Assembly: GCA_963966185.1 (NCBI GenBank)
Contig: CAWZYM010000289.1
Location: 149,501 to 213,500 of the forward strand
Direction of reading: 5' to 3'
Origin: Rhabditoides inermis
Lineage: Eukaryota; Nematoda; Chromadorea; Rhabditida; Rhabditidae
DNA: 64,000 nucleotides
The position numbers were made by a program, and so were the translations under genes. How positions within the stretch are numbered: position 1 is the stretch's first letter; the number at the start of each line of letters is the position of its first letter. The notes beneath the pieces were generated by a model, which ran no database searches, had not been told where the DNA came from, and saw only the letters and a list, made by a program, of their open reading frames with translations. This document shows, one piece after another, positions 13,263 through 23,870 of this stretch.

Positions 13263-13373
13263 GCTTTCTCTCTCTAATTGTTTTCTCTTTCTTCCAGGAA
13301 CGTCCACCTCGGTCTCTATGAGCAGTACCTTCGCAGCCGGAGCGATTTCTTCAAGCACTCTTGGCGCGATTGA
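10359..13373 (+). CDS. PGAP4/TMEM246-like GPI-GalNAc transferase
   Basis: Nine exons: 10359-10601, 10707-10878, 10990-11092, 11301-11451, 11522-11683, 12726-12809, 12978-13055, 13111-13202, 13298-13373 (386 aa; human PGAP4 is about 400). Layout matches the family: an N-terminal anchor (residues ~14-28), a first GT-A half ending in KSVLLLEDDAAPL (the EDD metal/nucleotide-sugar motif), an inserted pair of hydrophobic segments in exon 5, then a second half with ESCCTQAVLFRS and DHILDE...NFILHIGEYSTLR. The family adds GalNAc to the first mannose of the GPI anchor in the Golgi. The exon 2 acceptor is uncertain: frame favours ...GTGAG|ATC at 10707 over CAG|GTG at 10702. Intron 5 is about 1 kb and full of repeats. 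Confidence 0.82.
11970..12290. repeat. repeat cluster with tRNA-like segment in PGAP4-like intron 5
   Basis: Three direct copies of a ~26-bp word, CGGCC(C/T)..GGCCGATTTTGCAGAC, lie between about 12030 and 12170. Next, on the minus strand at about 12270-12195, is a tRNA-like segment with an A box (TAGTGTAGTGGTGTAGCAC) and a perfect-looking B box (GAGTTCGAACCTC). A second weaker A/B-box pair is at 12503-12555 (TGGCCTAGTGG ... GGGATCGAGTC). Acceptor and anticodon stems do not pair well, so these are tRNA-derived repeats rather than tRNA genes. Confidence 0.6.
13215..13276. repeat. (CT)n microsatellite in PGAP4-like intron 8
   Basis: CT repeat occupying most of the intron just upstream of the CTTCCAG acceptor of the last exon. 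Confidence 0.9.
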
Positions 13374-13703
13374 GCGGGGCTGGATACTGTATGTCCTTGC
13401 TGTAGGGCTATTTCAGATCCACTGTGGCTACTGTGTTACTGATCATCGATTTCCTTTCTTATCTGTGATCGCCGCCTATCTCTCTGTCTCACTCTTTCAA
13501 CTGCATTTTCGTCTAGAGCAATCTTATCATCTACGCGGGTTCCCGAATACTTTGTCGTTATTGCATTGTTTTTGCCACATGTTCATAAATGTTTGTTGTG
13601 TGATTCTCTCGCCTCGCTTTGTGCCGACGAGTTTGCAACTCTTTGCTATCTTGTGTTTTTTTTTACTTCTTCTCAACGTCGTAGACGATTTTTGTATTTC
13701 AGA

Positions 13704-14597
13704 ATGAGCGAAAAGGCAAAGCCGTTCAAGGTAAGTCTTGCTGTGGTTCACATTTTCTTGTTTCTGTTGAAGATTGCTTGGATATTCGGTAGAAGTTCAC
13801 TGGAACGAGAGCAGAACCAGAATCTCGACAGATTTAAAATATTTGAATGTGAGTATCATATTTCCAGGTGGGTATCATCGGCGGCTCGGGTCTGGAGAAC
13901 CCGGAGATCCTGCAGAACGCGCGCGACGTCGCCGTCGACACACCCTACGGAGCTCCGAGTGACGTCCTCGTCGACGGTACGGTAGGATTACTGTAGTCTT
14001 TTTCTTTACGGTGTTTTCTGGTTTACTGTACTTTGCAGGCGACATTGGCGGTGTGCCGTGCGTGCTGCTCTCTCGCCACGGCCGCAAACACGACATCAAC
14101 CCCACCAACGTCAACTACCGCGCCAATCTGTGGGCGCTAATGGAGAGGGGTACTGTACTTTTGAACATCTACCGTATACCTAACTGACTACTGTAGGCGC
14201 CACCGTGATCATCGCCTCCACCGCGTGCGGCTCGCTGCAGCAGGAGGTCGCGCCTGGACAGCTCGTCTTCCCCGACTCGGTGTTCGACAGGTACAGTAGG
14301 GATACGGTGCTGCGAACTAGGTATACGGTACTTTGAAATCAGGACGCAGGGCCGTGTACAGACGTTCTTCGATGGCGGGGAGGGTCATCCGCCCGGCGTG
14401 TGTCACATCCAGATGCATCCCGCATACAACGAGAAGCTCCGTCAGGTACTGTGATTACCGTAACCTTGGTGTATGATATAAAATAATCCTATCGTACCCC
14501 TAGGTGTTGATTGGATGCGCGGAGCAGCTCGGTCTGTCGCACCACAAGTCGGGCTTCGGAGTGTGCATCGAGGGACCGCGATTCTCCACCAAGGTGA

Positions 14598-14644
<47 letters not shown>

Positions 14645-15139
14645 CAATATTTTCATTTAAGGCTGAGAGCCGTGTGTTCAAGAGCTGGGGCGCCGCGCTC
14701 GTCAACATGACCATGGTCCCCGAGGTACGGTCCTTTTAAAATCTATAACTGGTATACTGTAATTCGAATTCTAGTGCGTTCTGGCCAAGGAGCTGGGCAT
14801 CCCCTATGCCACTGTCGCCCTGGTCACTGACTACGACTGCTGGAAAGACGAGGAGCACGTGAGTCGATCAATCAATAATTTGACCATCGATCGATAATCA
14901 ATCAATACAGGTGTCGATGGAGCTGGTGATGAAGACGTTTGCGGAGAACGCGGAGAAGGCCAAGAAGCTGTTCGTCGCCGCAGTGGCCGCCATCGCCAAG
15001 GAGCAGTGGGGCGAGGAGGTGAAGCAGATGAAGGTACGGTACTTGCAAAATAGGATTACTGTATTTCGTACTTCAGGCCGCTGCCCGCTCGTCTGTCATG
15101 ATCTCGCCCGACGCCTTTATTCCTCATCTTCAGTCTTGA
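13704..15139 (+). CDS. mtap: S-methyl-5'-thioadenosine phosphorylase (MTAP)
   Basis: Cleaves methylthioadenosine with phosphate to adenine and methylthioribose-1-phosphate (polyamine by-product recycling, methionine salvage; cytosolic homotrimer). Ten exons: 13704-13730, 13868-13976, 14039-14149, 14197-14290, 14343-14445, 14504-14593, 14662-14724, 14775-14858, 14911-15033, 15077-15139; 288 aa against 283 in human. Signatures in order: [15 protein letters not shown] (phosphate loop), [67 protein letters not shown] and [14 protein letters not shown]; the residues expected for substrate contact are present. TTTCAG|A directly before the ATG at 13704 looks like a trans-splice acceptor. Introns are packed with TACNGTA words. 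The 3' end converges on the CAAP1-like gene 93 bp away. Confidence 0.95.
14601..14643. repeat. (CT)n microsatellite in MTAP intron 6
   Basis: CT repeat starting seven bases after the exon 6 donor and filling most of a 68-bp intron. Confidence 0.9.
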
Positions 15140-15185
15140 ATTGCATTCCACGTTGTTACTGCTCTTGTTGCGTTATAGTTTATCG

Positions 15186-15191
15186 AATAAA
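15186..15191 (+). terminator. poly(A) signal of MTAP gene
   Basis: AATAAA 47 bp after the MTAP stop codon, inside the short gap to the convergent CAAP1-like gene. Confidence 0.6.
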
Positions 15192-15231
15192 TACTATAGA
15201 GACAGAGACCGGTAGTGAGATAACAAAGAGA

Positions 15232-16650
15232 TCAGTCGCTGCACTCGCCCTCCTCGATAGTGTCCTCCTTTTCCTCCTTGCCCTGCTCCGTCTCCTTGAT
15301 CTTCTCCAGAATCGCTGGGTCGTCGACGAGTTCCACGTCCGAGAACGTCTCCTCCTGAAAGGATTTCGAGAATATACAGCATACACCACAGGGACAGGAG
15401 GTAAGCAAGCAGCAACATACCTCGACAGGCGCTGACTCCTCCTCCTCCTCTTCCTCCCGTTCCTTCTTCGCCTCCGCCTTCGTACTCGAAATGAGCGGTG
15501 ACGGGGAACGATGAATGGTGATCGTCATTCTGAACAAGGAGCACCGTAACATGATCTCATAACCTATATGCTACCGTATCCCACAACAACATACCTTAAC
15601 AAAACGTAATAAAACGTCAGCCACTAGGCGTTTTGTACAGACAAAATGTCGTAACTAGCGTCATTTCAAAAGCTGCCCACTTTGCGTTGGCGATGTCGAA
15701 CTTCTCTCCGCCGCTGCCACTCGAGTCGGGGGAGGCGCGCGAGACCGACACTGTAAGAGGTGTGGTCAGAGATAAACAACCCAAACACACCGTTCGTTCA
15801 CGTTTCGAAAATGTTTCCAAGGCAGTTCCAAAGTCAAAGAAATTGACAAATTGACACTTCAGGAAAGCCAGAGTACACGTCCGAAATCGGTTCAAAACGA
15901 CAGAGAGAACTTGAAAGCGAGAGTGTGCCCACCCCTGTCCAGCCTCTCCGGGCTGCTGCTCCCACTCCGACTGTGCTCGCTCTCATCCCCCGATGAACTA
16001 TCCGAAGACGACGATGACTCCAGATCCACGCCTTTGTCAATCAATAAATCAATAAAAGTGAACCAATCGATACCCTCGATGATGGCGGCGAGTCGCTTCT
16101 TCGACATGCCCTCCACGTCGTCGAGCACGCGCCGCTCCACCTCGACAGCCGACTTGCCCTGAGGGGTGGACAAGTAAACAAACAGGTCAACAAGTGAACA
16201 AACGTGTAAACGGAAAAAAGGTAAACATGTAAACAAACAAGTAAACAACCTTGAGCGAGTCGGGTAGGAGGAGGTGGAGCTCGGGCTGGAGAACAGCGAG
16301 CGCCTGACGAACCAGCGCCGGCCGGTCGCACACCAGCGAATCGAGCGGCGGAAACGCGGAGAAGTCTATAAAATAGTATATTTGACTGTTATTATTTTTT
16401 AAAAAATGAACAGAAAACACTTACCAATAGAGTCCGAGCGGTGCTTGCGCTTGGCGGACTCGGGCGAGCTGTTGCGGAAAGAGGCGGAGGAGGAGGAGGA
16501 AGAAGAGGAGGAAGAAGGAGAACGGGTGCGCTTTCTGAAATGCTCGCGTAAGAAGAGAAAAAGGAAGAGGATAATCGAATCTCGCCTGTGGTCGCGCGAG
16601 GTCTTGCGCCGCCGGCTGCTGCCTTTCTCCTTCTTCGATTTCTTCGCCAT
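15232..16650 (-). CDS. CAAP1-like (caspase activity and apoptosis inhibitor 1-like) protein
   Basis: Eight exons (minus): 16650-16586, 16534-16425, 16365-16250, 16158-16074, 16031-15933, 15750-15660, 15529-15421, 15354-15232 (265 aa, phases consistent). The N-terminus is basic (MAKKSKKEKGSSRRRK) followed by a Ser run. The centre, RQALAVLQPELHLLLPDSLKG followed by SAVEVERRVLDDVEGMSKKRLAAIIEG, resembles the CAAP1 core (LPD-x-L, then a helix ending S-K-K-x-L-x-x-I-x-x-G). Then come a Ser/Asp-rich stretch, a Glu run and an acidic end (EEGECSD). Two introns need GC donors to keep frame: CACAG|GCGAGA (intron 1, 51 nt, also readable through in frame) and ATGAC|GCTAGT (intron 6). Vertebrate CAAP1 is reported to restrain caspase activation; function here is inferred from similarity only. 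The family call is moderate, the gene itself is well supported. Confidence 0.65.
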
Positions 16651-16938
16651 TACTACAAACACATCGTGGATGGGTTGTCAAAAAATAATCCATATAATAG
16701 AGAAAATGCAAAAAAGTAAACCAAAAAACCAACAACCAGCTGATTGGTGAGGTTTTGACACCATAGTGGTGTATGACCAACGCACAATGCTTTTTATTGT
16801 TGCGACCGTATTCCTAAGAACCACTTCGGAGGTGAGTAAAAACAACTTTTATGCGTATAAAAAGAAAGTTTATACTAGACAATACTGAAAACTAGTTCGT
16901 ACTTATGTTTCTAAGATTTTGCCAGACGATAAAATGAT

Positions 16939-17014
16939 TCAGCAGCGTCCACAGGTCTTGGGGCATTGCTGAAACAGAAAGGTTATCTCTCAATCCTTTT
17001 CTCTTCTTCTCTCT

Positions 17015-17060
<46 letters not shown>

Positions 17061-17521
17061 TCTCTCTCCCATTCACTCTCTCGCTCTACCGCTCCCTCTC
17101 CCTCCCTATCTCTCGCTCTACCTCTGTCATGAGCTCATAATAGACACTGTTGTTGCAAAGATGTGCAGTGGCCGAACAGTCACTCACGCCTGTTGAAGGG
17201 TTCACCTGACACCATTCTGATAACGTCATCTCACATCTCTTTCATACCTTGTCGACGCAAGCAGACGGCGATGGCGCGGCTCCGCCACAACGGTTGCACG
17301 TCTTCGGGCATTGCTGAAGCCGTGTCACGTGAGTGTGGATTCAGATGGTTCGTACCTCGGTCATGAGAGTGTGGTAGACAGAGTCGTTGCAGAGATAGGA
17401 TAGTCTGTTGCAGTCTGACGTTCCAGTCGAGGGGTTCATCTTATCCTTGCAGACTGCGGGGGCGGGGGTGGGGGCGACTGTGTGTCCACAACGACCACAT
17501 GTAGCAGGGCAGTTCTACAAG

Positions 17522-17574
<53 letters not shown>

Positions 17575-18056
17575 CTCTCCTCTCTCTCTCTCCCTTTCTC
17601 ACTTTCCTCCCTTTCTCTACCTACCTTTGTGAGCAGGTCGATGTAGTTCTTATCATTGCACAGGTAGGAGAGGTATGCGCAGTTCTTCACATCAGTCTCC
17701 GGAATCAGGTCCACGCAAGTGCCAGACGTCGTTTGTGATGTAGCTCCAGCAGCCACAGTAGTCGATGAGCCTTCAGATGGATTTCGTCATAGGGTTGTGT
17801 ACGTCATCTGCTCACCTCCAGTCACTGTGGTAGTAGTGCCTCCCACTGAAGTCGTCGTTTCACCCGTCGTTGTCGTTGCTCCATCTGTTGTCGTTGTACC
17901 GTCTACAGTAGTCGTCGTCCCGTCCACAGTCGTCTGTAAAGAGAAAAGAGATGATCGAGATACAATAGCCGTGATTACCGTAGTAGCTACAGTAGTGGTA
18001 GTATCTGTAGCGTGGGCCGAACACAGAAGAGAAATGAGGAAGAGAGCGCTCAACAT
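16939..18056 (-). CDS. secreted ShKT-domain protein, copy A
   Basis: Seven exons (minus): 18056-17979, 17933-17816, 17770-17625, 17514-17356, 17313-17248, 17205-17122, 16968-16939 (226 aa). A signal peptide (MLSALFLISLLCSAHA) is followed by a Thr-rich mucin-like linker built from TTTTVDG/TTTTDGA units and then three ShK-toxin-fold domains of the nematode type. Each follows C-x-D/K ... C ... LC-N-D/N ... CP-x-TC-x-x-C; the last two end QCPKTCNRC and QCPKTCGRC. ShKT modules are common in nematode secreted and cuticle proteins, where they sit beside enzymes or act alone; the molecular target is unknown. Each 3' part of a domain is on its own small exon. Copy A lacks nine bases of linker present in copy B. 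Confidence 0.85.
16990..17095. repeat. (CT)n microsatellite in ShKT copy A intron 6
   Basis: Long CT tract on the plus strand (GA in the sense of the gene). The matching place in copy B (20297-20345) has only a purine-rich stretch, so this tract has changed length since the duplication. Confidence 0.85.
17524..17600. repeat. (CT)n microsatellite in ShKT copy A intron 3
   Basis: Long CT tract; its counterpart in copy B is the shorter GA tract at about 19857-19887. Confidence 0.9.
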
Positions 18057-18099
18057 TGTTCGAATTGAGGGGATGATGCTACTACGCTATTCCAGCATC

Positions 18100-18107
18100 C
18101 TTTTATA
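18100..18107 (-). promoter_or_regulatory. TATA box of ShKT copy A
   Basis: Minus-strand TATAAAAG 44 bp upstream of the ATG at 18056, mirrored at copy B. Confidence 0.7.
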
Positions 18108-18364
18108 GATCCTCGATGAACACTGAAACATTTTTTTTGCCATTCAAATGTTTATTTTGTGACAAATCTGCAGTTTAGCCAACTGTTCATTTGTTCTGTT
18201 GTTCAGAGTTAGAAAAAGTGAATCCACGCAAATTCGTTCATGAAAACGCAAAAAAAAGAGCGCTCAACGCTCCTTTTCCATTGCGGTGCACCAATAGTGC
18301 AAACAATAGAACGAAACAAAACTTATCAAACCGCGTTGCTGTGATTTTCAAACCTCACTGTAGT

Positions 18365-19070
18365 GTGGACAAACAGTTTGGATGATATTTATTATATTTC
18401 CATTTTCTTCCTCCCATTCACTTCTTCCTCTTGTCTATTTCCACTCCTCTACTGTCACCAACTCGTTGTGTATGAAGTACTTGTGTGTATAGATGATTTT
18501 TGGGTAGATCCTCATCTCCTTTCACTCTGTCTCATCCACCTTTTTCGACAGTTGACGCGAAACAGACATTGATTGAAAACTTAATATGTGATTGTGATTA
18601 TTAAAATGAGACATTTTAAATTTGGATAAAGATCTCCAACTTCCAATTAGATGCATTGCGACGGAGGAATATAGGAAAGCACACAAGACACGGTTATAAT
18701 GAATGGGAAATGACAAAATGCTGACGGTATGGACGTGAACACGCGAATTAATCATATTTGAACCACTTTTCCACCTTTGTTGGCCGAAGAAAGGCGAGAA
18801 GTGAACCGAGAACGACTAGAGTAGGGAGTATTCGTGTCTTTTAATAAATGAATGTTAGTATATCAACTTCGTAAAAGAGATGAGTTAGTCGTGGGCGTGG
18901 CTAAAGAAAACTTCACAAATAAAGTTTTCTTCAAGGGCTTTCGGGATTTAAATTTCATTGTTCCTAATGCATGTAAAAAATAATATGTGAGGGTATAATT
19001 ATTATTGCGAGAATTTTCACTGCATTCAGCTCCGGTGGAACATATTCGATCCATCGTATTTACTTACTGG
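18365..19070. other. spacer between inverted arms
   Basis: About 700 bp, AT-rich. No gene, no hairpin and no clear repeat seen. Short frames here lack splice or family support. Confidence 0.6.
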
Positions 19071-19317
19071 TACAGTGTAACTAGGAAATCACATCACCGT
19101 ATTATGACAAGAACTGTATCTTTCTACTGTTTGCACTAGCACCGTAGTGGAAAATGCGCGTTGAGATCTTTTTTGCATTTCCATAAACAAATAAACGTGG
19201 ATTCACTTTTTAACGCTGAATTTGAGAGAGAACAAATGAATAGTTGGCTAGACTGCAGATTTGTCACAAAATAAACATTTGAATGGAAAAAAATAGTTTC
19301 AGTGTTCATCGAGGATC

Positions 19318-19325
19318 TATAAAAG
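19318..19325 (+). promoter_or_regulatory. TATA box of ShKT copy B
   Basis: TATAAAAG 44 bp upstream of the ATG at 19369; the exact mirror of the copy A element. Confidence 0.7.
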
Positions 19326-19368
19326 GATGCTGGAATAGCGTAGTAGCATCATCCCCTCGATTCGAACA

Positions 19369-19847
19369 ATGTTGAGCGCTCTCGTCATCATTTCTCTTCT
19401 GTGTTCGGCCCACGCTACAGATACTACCACTACTGTAGCTACTACGGTAATCACGGCTATTGTATCTCGATCATCTCTTTTCTCTTTCCAGACGACTGTG
19501 GACGGGACGACGACTACTGTAGACTCTGTAGACGGTACAACGACAACAGATGGAGCAACGACAACGACGGGTGAATCGACGACTTCAGTGGGAGGCACTA
19601 CTACCACAGTGACTGGAGGTAAGCAGATGACGTACACAACCCTATGACAAAGCCATTTGAAGGCTCATCGACTACTGTGGCTGCTGGAGCCACATCACAA
19701 ACGACGTCTGGCACTTGCGTGGATCTGATTCCGGAGACTGATGTGAAGAACTGCGCATACCTCTCCTACCTGTGCAATGATAAGAACTACATCGACCTTC
19801 TCACAAAAGTAGGTAGAGAAAGGGAGGGAAGTGAGAAAGGGAGAGAG

Positions 19848-19890
<43 letters not shown>

Positions 19891-20411
19891 CTTGTAGAAC
19901 TGCCCTGCTACATGTGGTCGTTGTGGACACACAGTCGCCCCCACCCTCGCCCCCGCAGTCTGCAAGGATAAGATGAACCCCTCGACTGGAACGTCAGACT
20001 GCAACAGACTATCCTATCTCTGCAACGACTCTGTCTACCACACTCTCATGACCGAGGTACGAACCATCTGAATCCACACTCACGTGACACGGCTTCAGCA
20101 ATGCCCGAAGACGTGCAACCGTTGTGGCGGAGCCGCGCCTTCTCCTTCTGCTTGCGTCGACAAGGTATGGACAAGATGTGAGATGACGTTATCTGATGTC
20201 ATCAGGTGAACCCTTCTACTGGAGTGAGCGACTGTCCGGCCACAGCTCATCTCTGCAACAACAGTGCCTACTATAAGCTCATGACAGAAGTAAGTAGAGG
20301 GGGGGGGAGAGAAATAGTGGGAAAAAGGAGAGAGGAGAAGAAAAGAAGAACAAGCAACAAGTGATACACTTCCTGTTTCAGCAATGCCCCAAGACTTGTG
20401 GACGATGCTGA
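19369..20411 (+). CDS. secreted ShKT-domain protein, copy B
   Basis: Seven exons: 19369-19446, 19492-19618, 19663-19808, 19898-20056, 20099-20164, 20206-20289, 20382-20411 (229 aa). Same architecture as copy A: signal peptide, Thr-rich linker, three ShKT domains (starting CVDLIPETDVKNC, CKDKMNPSTGTSDC and CVDKVNPSTGVSDC, and ending CPATCGRC, CPKTCNRC, CPKTCGRC). Differences from copy A are few: a VDS insertion in the linker and isolated substitutions in the signal peptide and third domain. Intron 1 (45 nt) is open in frame, so retention would also give a protein. The head-to-head layout with facing TATA boxes means that the two promoters lie about 1.2 kb apart and would transcribe away from each other. 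Confidence 0.87.
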
Positions 20412-20935
20412 GTCATCTCATCATCTTACAAAACTAGAAACACGTATATCAGTTTGTCAATACTGTATAAATTTGTACTTTGTTTTCAAATACCAGTGGT
20501 TCATGTAGATGAATATTTCACTGAAAATGGCCAGTACTGATGTGCTCCAGACCGCATCTATCAAGAGGCGCGGATATGGTTCAATCATTGTGACACGATG
20601 GCCTCATACATACATCATAGCCAGTGCCCCTCTATTAGGTGGCGGGTCGTTCAGTGGATATAGCGCCAAAGGATCAGAGGAGGAGAGAGCCCGATAGGTA
20701 CATTGACCTCTAATGGGCGACACCAGTGCCGATTAGTCACATAAACAACAACAATAAGCAACCCCGAACAACATCCTTTCCCTCACTTGCAACACATAAT
20801 TGTTAAAGCGGTGTATTATTACATGAGGCGAGGCAGCATCAGTGAGCGATATAAGAGATGCAAAGGAATACCATAAGGGAGCGGAACAGAAGGGCGGAGT
20901 GGGGAGTGCGTAGCCAGCTGCGCTATATCTGTCCT

Positions 20936-22860
20936 CGTGTAATCGGTCTGTGATACTTTCGGGTGATTTCAATATTGATATTTCCGAGATCGATACCCTC
21001 GCAAAGGGTAAACGTTTTGGCGAGTTGTTTGATTCCGCGGGTTTGCATTTCCATTGCATTCTCTCTCCCACGCGCATCTATGTTGGCTTTTGACTGACAA
21101 TCCCTCTCTCGTAATGTCTGCGTGTGTGAGTGCGCCTTTCTCATCTTCTGATCACAATTCCCTCGAAGCGCGTTTTTCGTTCTCTCCCGATAGCATAGTA
21201 GCGCTACCGTATCCCAGTTTCGGTAAAGCCGACTTTGAATCTATCCGCAATGCCCTTCGTAGTTGTGACTGGTGTAAATTGTTTACTGGTTTTTCGGATA
21301 TTGATGATCTGTATTCTCGGTTTTGTATGTTTGTAGTTTGTCTCTTTGCTGTGTACGTGCCCTTCTCTATTCGCAAGACTAAGTGGTCAGCCTATCCCCA
21401 GCATATCCGCAATCTTTTTGAACAGAAGCTGCGTCTATTCAATGCGGGTATGGTCCACGATCCTCTTTTCGCGAAAGTATCAAATAATCTTACTGCACAT
21501 TTGAAAAAGTTTTCGCGTAATCTAGCCCAACAAAAATATTTGCTTGGTTCCCGCTCCTTCCATGCATATGTGGGCTCTCTGATCAAGCCGAAACGCACCC
21601 TACCGCACCGCATGTCCAATGGGTCAGACCCGCTGGTCACTGACAAATGCAAGGCTGCCGCTTTCGCTGATTACTTTGCTTCCGTCTATACTCGCGACGA
21701 TGGTGACTCACCTTCTGTTATTTCGCGCACAACCGATTCGCTGTCCATTCCACTCATCATGCCACATCAATTGTTACCCATTCTGCGCAATCTCAAATTG
21801 TCATGTTCGCTTAGTTCTGACGGAATTCCGCAGCGTTTTTATAAGGAATGCGCATCAGAACTGTGTCTCCCGCTCTCCATTGTCTTTAATTTCTCACTTT
21901 CCTTATGTCAAGTTCCCCGTTTATGGTTGTCCGCGATAGTCACACCCATTCACAAGAACGGCAACGACCCCTCTCTTGTATCGAGCTATCGTCCAATTGC
22001 TATCTGTTGCACACCCAGCAAAATACTAGAGCGGCATATTCGGAAGTTGTTAGTAGATTTTCTTGAGAGCCGCTCTATCTTACCACCTGAGCAGTATGGT
22101 TTTCGAGCCGGCAGATCAGTAACGACTCAAATGCTAGCCTCTTTTGACGATTGGACGACAGCAACTTCAAATAAGCAGTGGGTAGATGTCATATATTTCG
22201 ATTTTAGAAAGGCTTTTGATCGTGTGTCTATTCCCAAATTGTTACATAAGTGCGAATCAGTTGGAATTAAGGGCAGTCTGTTAGAGTGGTTGAGATCGTT
22301 TCTGATGGACTGCTCGTTCCGAGTGAAAGTAGGTGACTCTCTTTCTCATTCTCTAGAGTCTCCCTTCACCGTCGGCTGTCACACGCTTCTCTTCGGCCGC
22401 GCGGGCTCGAGTCCATTCTCATCGAGGGCACACGATCCATCCATCCTTGGCGCACACTCTGCACAATCTCAACAACAAGAACCACCAACGACAACATCAT
22501 ACACGTCTTTGCCCCATCTCGAGCCCCCTATCATTCACACTAGCACACGACACCCGATCACATTCATTTCCTTATGATGCCTTATATAATCAGATGCAAT
22601 TTTCCCCTCCCCTTGATTCTAGAGTGTTGCTATCGATACGTTACCGTGGTGGAAACTGGTGCCTGCCCCAGAGTGCATTGCCTCCTCATGTACTCACTCG
22701 GGTTGCTCCGCCCGCTCTCCCACGCCACCTCCAGGCAGGGGTGGGTATTAGTTGAAACTGCTGGTTTTACAGATTGATACGCACTTATTTGTTGCATTGA
22801 TTTTTTCCTTCATTTTTCATCATATTTTGTGTGTGGCACAGTGTGAACTGTAATAAATTA
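20936..22860 (+). mobile_element. degenerate non-LTR (LINE) retrotransposon fragment
   Basis: The 5' part (20936-21090) reads as the C-terminal endonuclease (SGDFNIDIS), stops, and shifts frame into SDHNSLEARFS, the endonuclease SDH motif. The long open frame 21054-22577 carries reverse-transcriptase motifs: VTPIHKNGNDPSLVSSYRPI, KILERHI, QYGFRAGRSVTTQ, and YFDFRKAFDRVS (first catalytic Asp block). After the SFLMDCSFRVKVGDSLS segment, where GVPQGSVLGP should follow, similarity ends near 22370, so the YADD active-site block is missing. A TAATAAATTATTATTAT tract at 22850-22866 resembles a LINE 3' tail. 5'-truncated, frameshifted and internally broken, hence inactive. Confidence 0.85.
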
Positions 22861-22886
22861 TTATTATCACACTCCCGGGGCAGCTA

Positions 22887-23212
22887 CTTGTTGTCGGCGG
22901 AGGTCGTCGGTGTGTCCTTGTTCGCTGCGTCCGGAGTCTCCTTGTCCGCGGACTCGAGGTGGGGGCAGCACAACACGTTGTGTTCGTCTGTTCAACTGCA
23001 TCTGTTTTCCTTGGCAATTCTGCACTCGGCCACTGGATGAGCACCACAGCACATCGTGAATCGTCCAGCACGGAGAATACGCAGTAGAGATCCTGTCGTC
23101 GGAATGCAAGAGCGGAGCTTGTTGTCTGGAGCCTGTCCACAGGCGACTTCGACTTCTTATTCTTTGCGGTGAAGCACATGTGACAGGGGCATGTGGCACA
23201 GAAGAAGGCCAT
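22887..23212 (-). CDS. hypothetical small Cys-rich protein (weak)
   Basis: An open frame begins MAFFCATCPCHMCFTAKNKK and continues into Ser/Arg/Thr-rich sequence. It starts 20 bp from the divergent kelch fragment. I recognise no domain and the composition of the second half is poor, so it may be chance or part of a repeat. Confidence 0.2.
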
Positions 23213-23231
23213 GGCTGCAACACGTTGCTAG

Positions 23232-23430
23232 ATGTTGCTCGACGGCGTGTGGACCAGCCTGCCCTCACTGAAGCACAAACGCGACGAGCACGCGATGGTC
23301 GTCCTCGATGATGTGAGTTCACGCGCAGAGTATATCTATTCTCGAAGTTCAATGTTACCTACAGGTGGTGTACGCGATCGGCGGAAACGAAGCCGAGAGG
23401 TCTGTGGAGATGCTGCGCTTTGAAAAGTGA
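23232..23430 (+). pseudogene. kelch-repeat fragment
   Basis: Two segments, 23232-23312 and 23365-23430, joined by a normal intron, give 48 aa. They read W-x-x-LPSLKHKRDEHAMVVLDD then VVYAIGGNEAERSVEMLRFEK, a single kelch blade (VYAIGG core) ending in a stop. Kelch propellers need five to seven blades and usually follow BTB/BACK domains; none is nearby. It looks like an exon pair left from a larger kelch gene, inserted between a LINE and a tRNA-derived repeat. Confidence 0.6.
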
Positions 23431-23562
23431 AGGAGGGAGGGGAGAAGGAGTCCGGTGTGGAGAGGCCGGTCTTTTTGTTGAATGTTATGTTATCATCATC
23501 TTGCACACTCGTTGTTACAATTTTTGTAATGTTAATTGTAACATATAAACTACACTTTGTTT

Positions 23563-23870
23563 GTATAGTGGGCCCGCAAATGAGTTCCACTCTTTTCACA
23601 AGAGACATTGGCGTGGTTAGAGAACGAACATAACTTCAGAACCCTTTGGATGATGTTTTCAATGTGATAAAATTTTGCGTGGGTACCCAATATTGAACCC
23701 GCGAACTGCTGCTTGCTAAGAGAGAGCGCTACACCGCGCGGAGATGTGAGCTGATCAGTGGAGTACAGATTTGAACGGCAAAAACAAATCTGCTGTGCAT
23801 TTCGTCAGTATACGATGTGTTCCACAGATATGTAATGTGTTCAACAAAAAATCCTGAGTGAAATGCGCAC
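23563..23870 (-). repeat. tRNA-Ala-derived interspersed repeat R2 (SINE-like), copy 1
   Basis: About 300 bp, reverse orientation, homologous along its length to 60735-61040. The core around 23760-23690 (minus) reads GTAGCGCTCTCTCTTAGCAAGCAG ... CGCGGGTTCAATATTGGG, recalling tRNA-Ala(AGC) with an A box, a TTAGCAA loop and a B box. The tail contains CACTCTTTTCACAAGAGACATT and ends ATAGTGGGCCC. A tRNA-like head with a unique tail is SINE-like, although homology also extends upstream of the tRNA part. Confidence 0.75.

Larger units (their letters stand above)
16870..20470. repeat. large inverted duplication carrying two ShKT genes
   Basis: Arms of about 1.4-1.5 kb, roughly 16870-18360 and 19075-20470, are reverse complements. 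They include both genes, TATA boxes, introns, and upstream and downstream flanks. Similarity is near-identical inside the genes and fades outward and toward the ~0.7-kb centre, which has no recognisable gene. Examples: CTGCAGATTTGTCACAAAATAAACAT at 19253 is the reverse complement of 18147-18172, and the far upstream word GTGCAAACA(A/G)TAGAA is still shared. Confidence 0.9.

Noticed and set aside
20412..20935. Frame 20509-20697 downstream of ShKT copy B
   Set aside because: No domain, no splice signals, adjacent to LINE debris.
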